Assembly (NCBI GenBank): GCA_905215425.1
Contig: CAJMQD010000073.1
Coordinates: 1 to 5,730, forward strand
DNA length: 5,730 nucleotides
Source of the DNA: an uncultured bacterium
GTDB taxonomy: Bacteria; Bacillota; Clostridia; Oscillospirales; Oscillospiraceae
Direction: 5' to 3'
Numbering within the stretch: the first letter of the stretch is position 1; each line of letters begins with the position of its first letter. Positions 5,724 to 5,730 of the stretch are shown piece by piece. Made by a program: the position numbers and the translations under genes. The notes beneath the pieces were generated by a model. The model was not told the DNA's origin. It was given only the letters and a program-made list of their open reading frames with translations, and searched no databases.

Positions 5724-5730
5724 AGTTGGA

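Overview
The window looks like a chromosomal segment from a GC-rich, low-oxygen Gram-positive bacterium of the Clostridia, probably the Oscillospiraceae (the Flavonifractor, Oscillibacter and Lawsonibacter neighbourhood). This is inferred from strong purine-rich Shine-Dalgarno sites, GC-rich third codon positions, a Firmicutes-style lysine riboswitch, and proteins of clostridial character. The organism assignment is inference; no marker gene is present.

Layout. The left half is read on the minus strand: a sigma-54-dependent regulator cut off by the left edge (1-1424), a 310-residue monoacylglycerol-lipase-like alpha/beta hydrolase (1634-2566), and a 181-residue helical protein that may be a degenerate ferritin-like bundle (2649-3194). 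The first two have recognisable sigma-70-type promoters of their own, so these look like separate small transcription units. At about 3195-3272 the direction flips. A short divergent region carries a nested inverted repeat that covers the ribosome binding site of the minus-strand gene. The right half is read on the plus strand: a PaaI-type hotdog thioesterase (3273-3746), a complete lysine-riboswitch leader (3756-4042), and a 538-residue NhaC-superfamily transporter (4043-5659). A hairpin with a minus-strand T-tract at the right edge may end a convergent gene lying outside the window.

The best-supported system is the lysine-controlled transporter. A promoter with a perfect TTGACA box overlaps the end and stop codon of the thioesterase gene. 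It drives a leader holding an L-box aptamer (P1-P5, with a perfect 6-base L2-L3 kissing loop), then an antiterminator and a 13-bp intrinsic terminator that are mutually exclusive. The same octamer, GCTGTCCG, occurs once on the 3' side of aptamer P1 and again in the 3' strand of the terminator. Both copies can pair with the same segment at 3977-3984. Lysine excess should therefore stop transcription before the transporter gene, so the protein is better read as a lysine transporter (LysW-like) than as a housekeeping Na+/H+ antiporter.

No tRNA, rRNA, CRISPR array, insertion sequence or phage gene was seen. No gene-free stretch is longer than about 300 bases; the longest (3747-4042) is filled by the riboswitch leader.
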